From assembly GCA_037446355.1 (NCBI GenBank), contig JBBIIT010000005.1, positions 1-64,000 on the forward strand: a DNA stretch of 64,000 nt. The letters are read 5' to 3'. The stretch comes from Roseiarcus sp037446355 (GTDB taxonomy: Bacteria; Pseudomonadota; Alphaproteobacteria; Rhizobiales; Beijerinckiaceae). Both the position numbers and the translations under genes were made by a program. The first letter of the stretch is position 1, and every line of letters starts with the position of its first letter. Below are positions 62,197 to 64,000 of this stretch, one piece after another. The notes under the pieces are model-generated. The model ran no database searches and was not told the DNA's origin. It saw only the letters and a list, made by a program, of their open reading frames with translations.

Positions 62197-62367
62197 GGCG
62201 ACGCTGGGGCGCGACGGCGCCGCGCACACGCCTTCGTGATTCGTGACAGGTAACAAATCGGGGAGTATGCTTGACACAAATGGACGCGCGAATTCGCGCG
62301 ACGCCGAGTCCCGATCGAGACTGACGCCCGCGAACGTTCGCGCCAACGCGACCGAATGGAGGTTGTC

Positions 62368-63303
62368 ATGTCCTTCCTGTCGAGCTTTCACGTTTATGCG
62401 GCGTCCGACGCGGCCGTTCCGACGCCGCAGGTGCGAAGCATCGGCGTCCGTGACGCTTTCGCCGCTTTGGCGGAGGGTTTCGACGATTTTCTCGCCATGC
62501 CCTCGCATTTGGTTTTCCTCGGGCTTTTTTATGTGTTGGCGGGCCTCGTGCTGGGCTCGATGAGCTCGTTCACCGGCGCTCTGCACTTGCTGTTCCCGAT
62601 CGCGGCCGGTTTCGCGCTGGTGGGCCCGTTCGTGGCGATCGGCCTATACGAGATGAGCCGACGCCGTGAGCTTGGCGCGAAGGTTGAATGGCGCGACGCG
62701 TTCGCGGTGGCGCGCTCGCCCGCGTTGCCGGCGATTGCAGCGCTCGGCTTGCTGCTGACCGCCATTTTCGCGGCCTGGATCGCCTCGGCCGAGGCTCTCT
62801 ATCAAGGGCTCTACGGGGCGAACCCGCCGCCGTCAGGCTGGCTCTTTGTTAATGACGTCGTGACGAGTTCGCGCGGGCTTTGGTTGATCGGGCTCGGGGG
62901 CGCCGTCGGCTTCGTTTTCGCTGCGCTCGCTTTGTGCGTCAGCGTCGTCAGTTTTCCGCTCCTGCTCGACCGCGACGCCGGGCTGCTGGCCGCGATCGGC
63001 GCGTCGCTCCGGGTCGCGGCTCGCAATCCGCTCGCGGTCGCGGCCTGGGGGCTGATCGTAGCGGCGCTGCTTGTCGCGGGTTCGCTGCCGCTGTTCGTCG
63101 GTCTGGCCGTCGTCATGCCTGTTCTCGGGCATGGAACCTGGAGGTTCTATCGGCGCGCGATTGTGCGCGATCCCGCGCACGAACATCCCGTCGAATGGCC
63201 GAGGCAGCGTCTCGGACGCCCCGACGGCTTCTACGCTTCGCCGCATTCGGTCCTGTTCCCCTGGTCGACCGGCGCGAAGCCGCCTCGGAACGCGAACAGG
63301 TGA
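62368..63303 (+). CDS. DUF2189 family membrane protein
   Basis: About 311 residues with six to seven hydrophobic segments between residues 45 and 260. The pattern RDAFAALAEGFDDFLAMPSH at the front, the PFVAIGLYEMSRRRE segment near 90 and the HGTWRFYRRAIV end fit DUF2189. Function is unknown. ATG 62368 follows GGAGG by five bases; the ATG at 62356 has none. It is convergent with the DUF2147 gene. Confidence 0.85.
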   Translation: MSFLSSFHVYAASDAAVPTPQVRSIGVRDAFAALAEGFDDFLAMPSHLVFLGLFYVLAGLVLGSMSSFTGALHLLFPIAAGFALVGPFVAIGLYEMSRRRELGAKVEWRDAFAVARSPALPAIAALGLLLTAIFAAWIASAEALYQGLYGANPPPSGWLFVNDVVTSSRGLWLIGLGGAVGFVFAALALCVSVVSFPLLLDRDAGLLAAIGASLRVAARNPLAVAAWGLIVAALLVAGSLPLFVGLAVVMPVLGHGTWRFYRRAIVRDPAHEHPVEWPRQRLGRPDGFYASPHSVLFPWSTGAKPPRNANR

Positions 63304-63319
63304 GCGAACTCAGGGGCCT

Positions 63320-63691
63320 TTAGCGCGCGCGGGTCCAGACGACCGTCTTGCAGATCCAGCCGCCCAGCACACAGCCGGCGGTCGTCAGTCCGTCGCCCTG
63401 CAGGGTCATTTTGCCTGTGTATTCTTTGCCGTCGTCCGGGTTGAAGGCGGCGCCCGCCCAGGCGCCGTCCCCGCTCGGCTTCATGTCGTAGAATACGCGC
63501 TGGCCGATCTTGGCCGGGCCCGACGGGTCTTTGAGCCAGGTGACAATTCCGCAGAGCGCGCCGCCGCAGGGCGAAAAGCGCACCTTGGCTTTGCCGTCGA
63601 CCCGCGCCCACTCGCCAACGACGTCGCCCGCCGACGCCGCCGGCGCCGATGCGACAACAAACGTCGCGGCGATCGCAATCTTCAGCCACAT
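63320..63691 (-). CDS. DUF2147 family secreted protein
   Basis: 123 residues. A signal peptide covers residues 1-21 (MWLKIAIAATFVVASAPAASA). The DUF2147 pattern follows: GEWARVDGKAKVRFSPCG, LCGIVTWL, AKIGQRVFYDMKP, then GKEYTGKMTL. Four cysteines (two after the RFSPCG, two in the GCVLGGWICK end) could form disulfides in the periplasm. Function is unknown for the family. The start at 63691 has GGGAGGAAG upstream. Confidence 0.85.
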   Translation of the reverse strand: MWLKIAIAATFVVASAPAASAGDVVGEWARVDGKAKVRFSPCGGALCGIVTWLKDPSGPAKIGQRVFYDMKPSGDGAWAGAAFNPDDGKEYTGKMTLQGDGLTTAGCVLGGWICKTVVWTRAR

Positions 63692-63755
63692 GGCTTCCTC
63701 CCGTTCGGGCGGCTGCGCGCCCGGGAACGGATTTGGCGGCAAAGGCGCCGACGCG

Positions 63756-64000
63756 TCAAGCGCGCGGCGCCGTTTCTCCAACCGCCCAGCGGGGTGCGTA
63801 GCCCGCCCGCAGCGCGGCCAGAATCGCGGGGGGCGTCAACGCCTCGACGGTCCCGCGCGCGGGTCGCGCGATTGGCGCGCCATAGCCTCGAAATGACCAG
63901 GGCAGCAGCGAGCCGCCTCGCACCGCCAACGCGCTCGCCGCGCGCGCGATCATCGCGCCGTCGGGCAACGTCGAGATTTCGACCGCATGGGTTCGCTTGG
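63756..64000 (-). CDS. Hypothetical protein, C-terminal end; 5' part beyond the window
   Basis: The minus-strand frame is open from the window edge to the stop at 63756, giving about 80 residues. It reads KRTHAVEISTLPDGAMIA, then LLPWSFRGYG and LTPPAILAALRAGYAPRW. I recognise this pattern as the end of a conserved but unnamed protein in Hyphomicrobiales; the conserved ending makes a real gene more likely than a chance frame. No function can be given. Confidence 0.65.
   Translation of the reverse strand, partial: KRTHAVEISTLPDGAMIARAASALAVRGGSLLPWSFRGYGAPIARPARGTVEALTPPAILAALRAGYAPRWAVGETAPRA

Noticed and set aside
1..64000. tRNA, rRNA, CRISPR arrays, insertion sequences and prophage genes
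   Set aside because: I looked for T-loop-like words, regularly spaced repeats, transposase or integrase motifs and phage structural proteins and found none. A covariance-model scan was not possible here.

Overview
The window looks like a chromosomal piece of an alphaproteobacterium of the order Hyphomicrobiales (Rhizobiales), plausibly a Beijerinckiaceae/Methylocystaceae relative. GC content is high almost throughout. Several neighbourhoods are typical of that order: a cysI-cysH-DUF934 sulfate assimilation run, an SDHAF4-like DUF1674 gene beside rsmB, a helicase-like C-terminal domain next to fdxA and carD, and Rrf2 and CarD regulators. The family placement is inference from gene content; no rRNA, methane-oxidation or photosynthesis gene is present to settle it. 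Two runs of exactly 100 N (1086-1185, 8404-8503) mark scaffold joins. The second is flanked on both sides by the same 55 bp and is almost certainly an unmerged contig overlap.

Layout. 0-1 kb: 3' end of priA, then an AT-rich patch and a gap. 1.2-4.2 kb: assimilatory sulfate reduction. 4.2-8.1 kb: nitronate monooxygenase, a rubredoxin/ferredoxin-reductase-like flavoprotein and murJ. 8.3-12.2 kb: a motor-less SUV3-like helicase C-terminal protein, the seven-iron ferredoxin fdxA and a CarD regulator with a long Lys/Ala-rich tail. 12.3-16.6 kb: divergent ClC protein, Do-like periplasmic protease, HAD hydrolase. 16.9-19.4 kb: ffh, rpsP, rimM, without trmD-rplS behind them. 19.5-25.8 kb: a tightly packed five-gene unit made of a TVP38-flavin oxidoreductase fusion, a YnjF-like CDP-alcohol phosphatidyltransferase and a YnjBCD ABC importer. 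25.8-30.4 kb, minus strand: mutL and an M16 protease pair. 30.5-32 kb: ccmC-ccmD-ccmG for cytochrome c biogenesis. 32.2-38 kb: intracellular PHB depolymerase, Rrf2 regulator, L,D-transpeptidase, DUF1674, rsmB, acyl-CoA synthetase. 38.2-40.8 kb: a Tat-exported molybdenum hydroxylase pair. 40.8-44.2 kb: sugar/glycan genes. 44.2-47 kb: full-length SUV3-like helicase plus an S4 RNA-binding protein. 47.1-51.7 kb: 2-dehydro-3-deoxygalactonokinase and putA. 52-58.7 kb: lipid/glycan exporter, O-antigen-ligase-like protein, ureD, an ArnT-like glycosyltransferase and an EamA exporter. 58.9-61.3 kb: urease structural genes ureAB (fused) and ureC. 61.4-64 kb: enoyl-CoA hydratase, DUF2189 and DUF2147 proteins and the end of an unknown gene.

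Cell biology that emerges: assimilation of sulfate, nitrogen from urea and proline, turnover of polyhydroxybutyrate, c-type cytochromes, and an envelope-polysaccharide capability scattered over two places. The most interesting unit is the fused TVP38-oxidoreductase/YnjF/YnjBCD operon, which resembles a gene neighbourhood of unknown function in Escherichia coli (ydjX-ydjZ, ynjA-ynjF). The second is the split between the helicase C-terminal protein at 8.3 kb and the intact helicase-S4 pair at 44 kb. I saw no insertion sequence, prophage, CRISPR array, rRNA or tRNA in the window.
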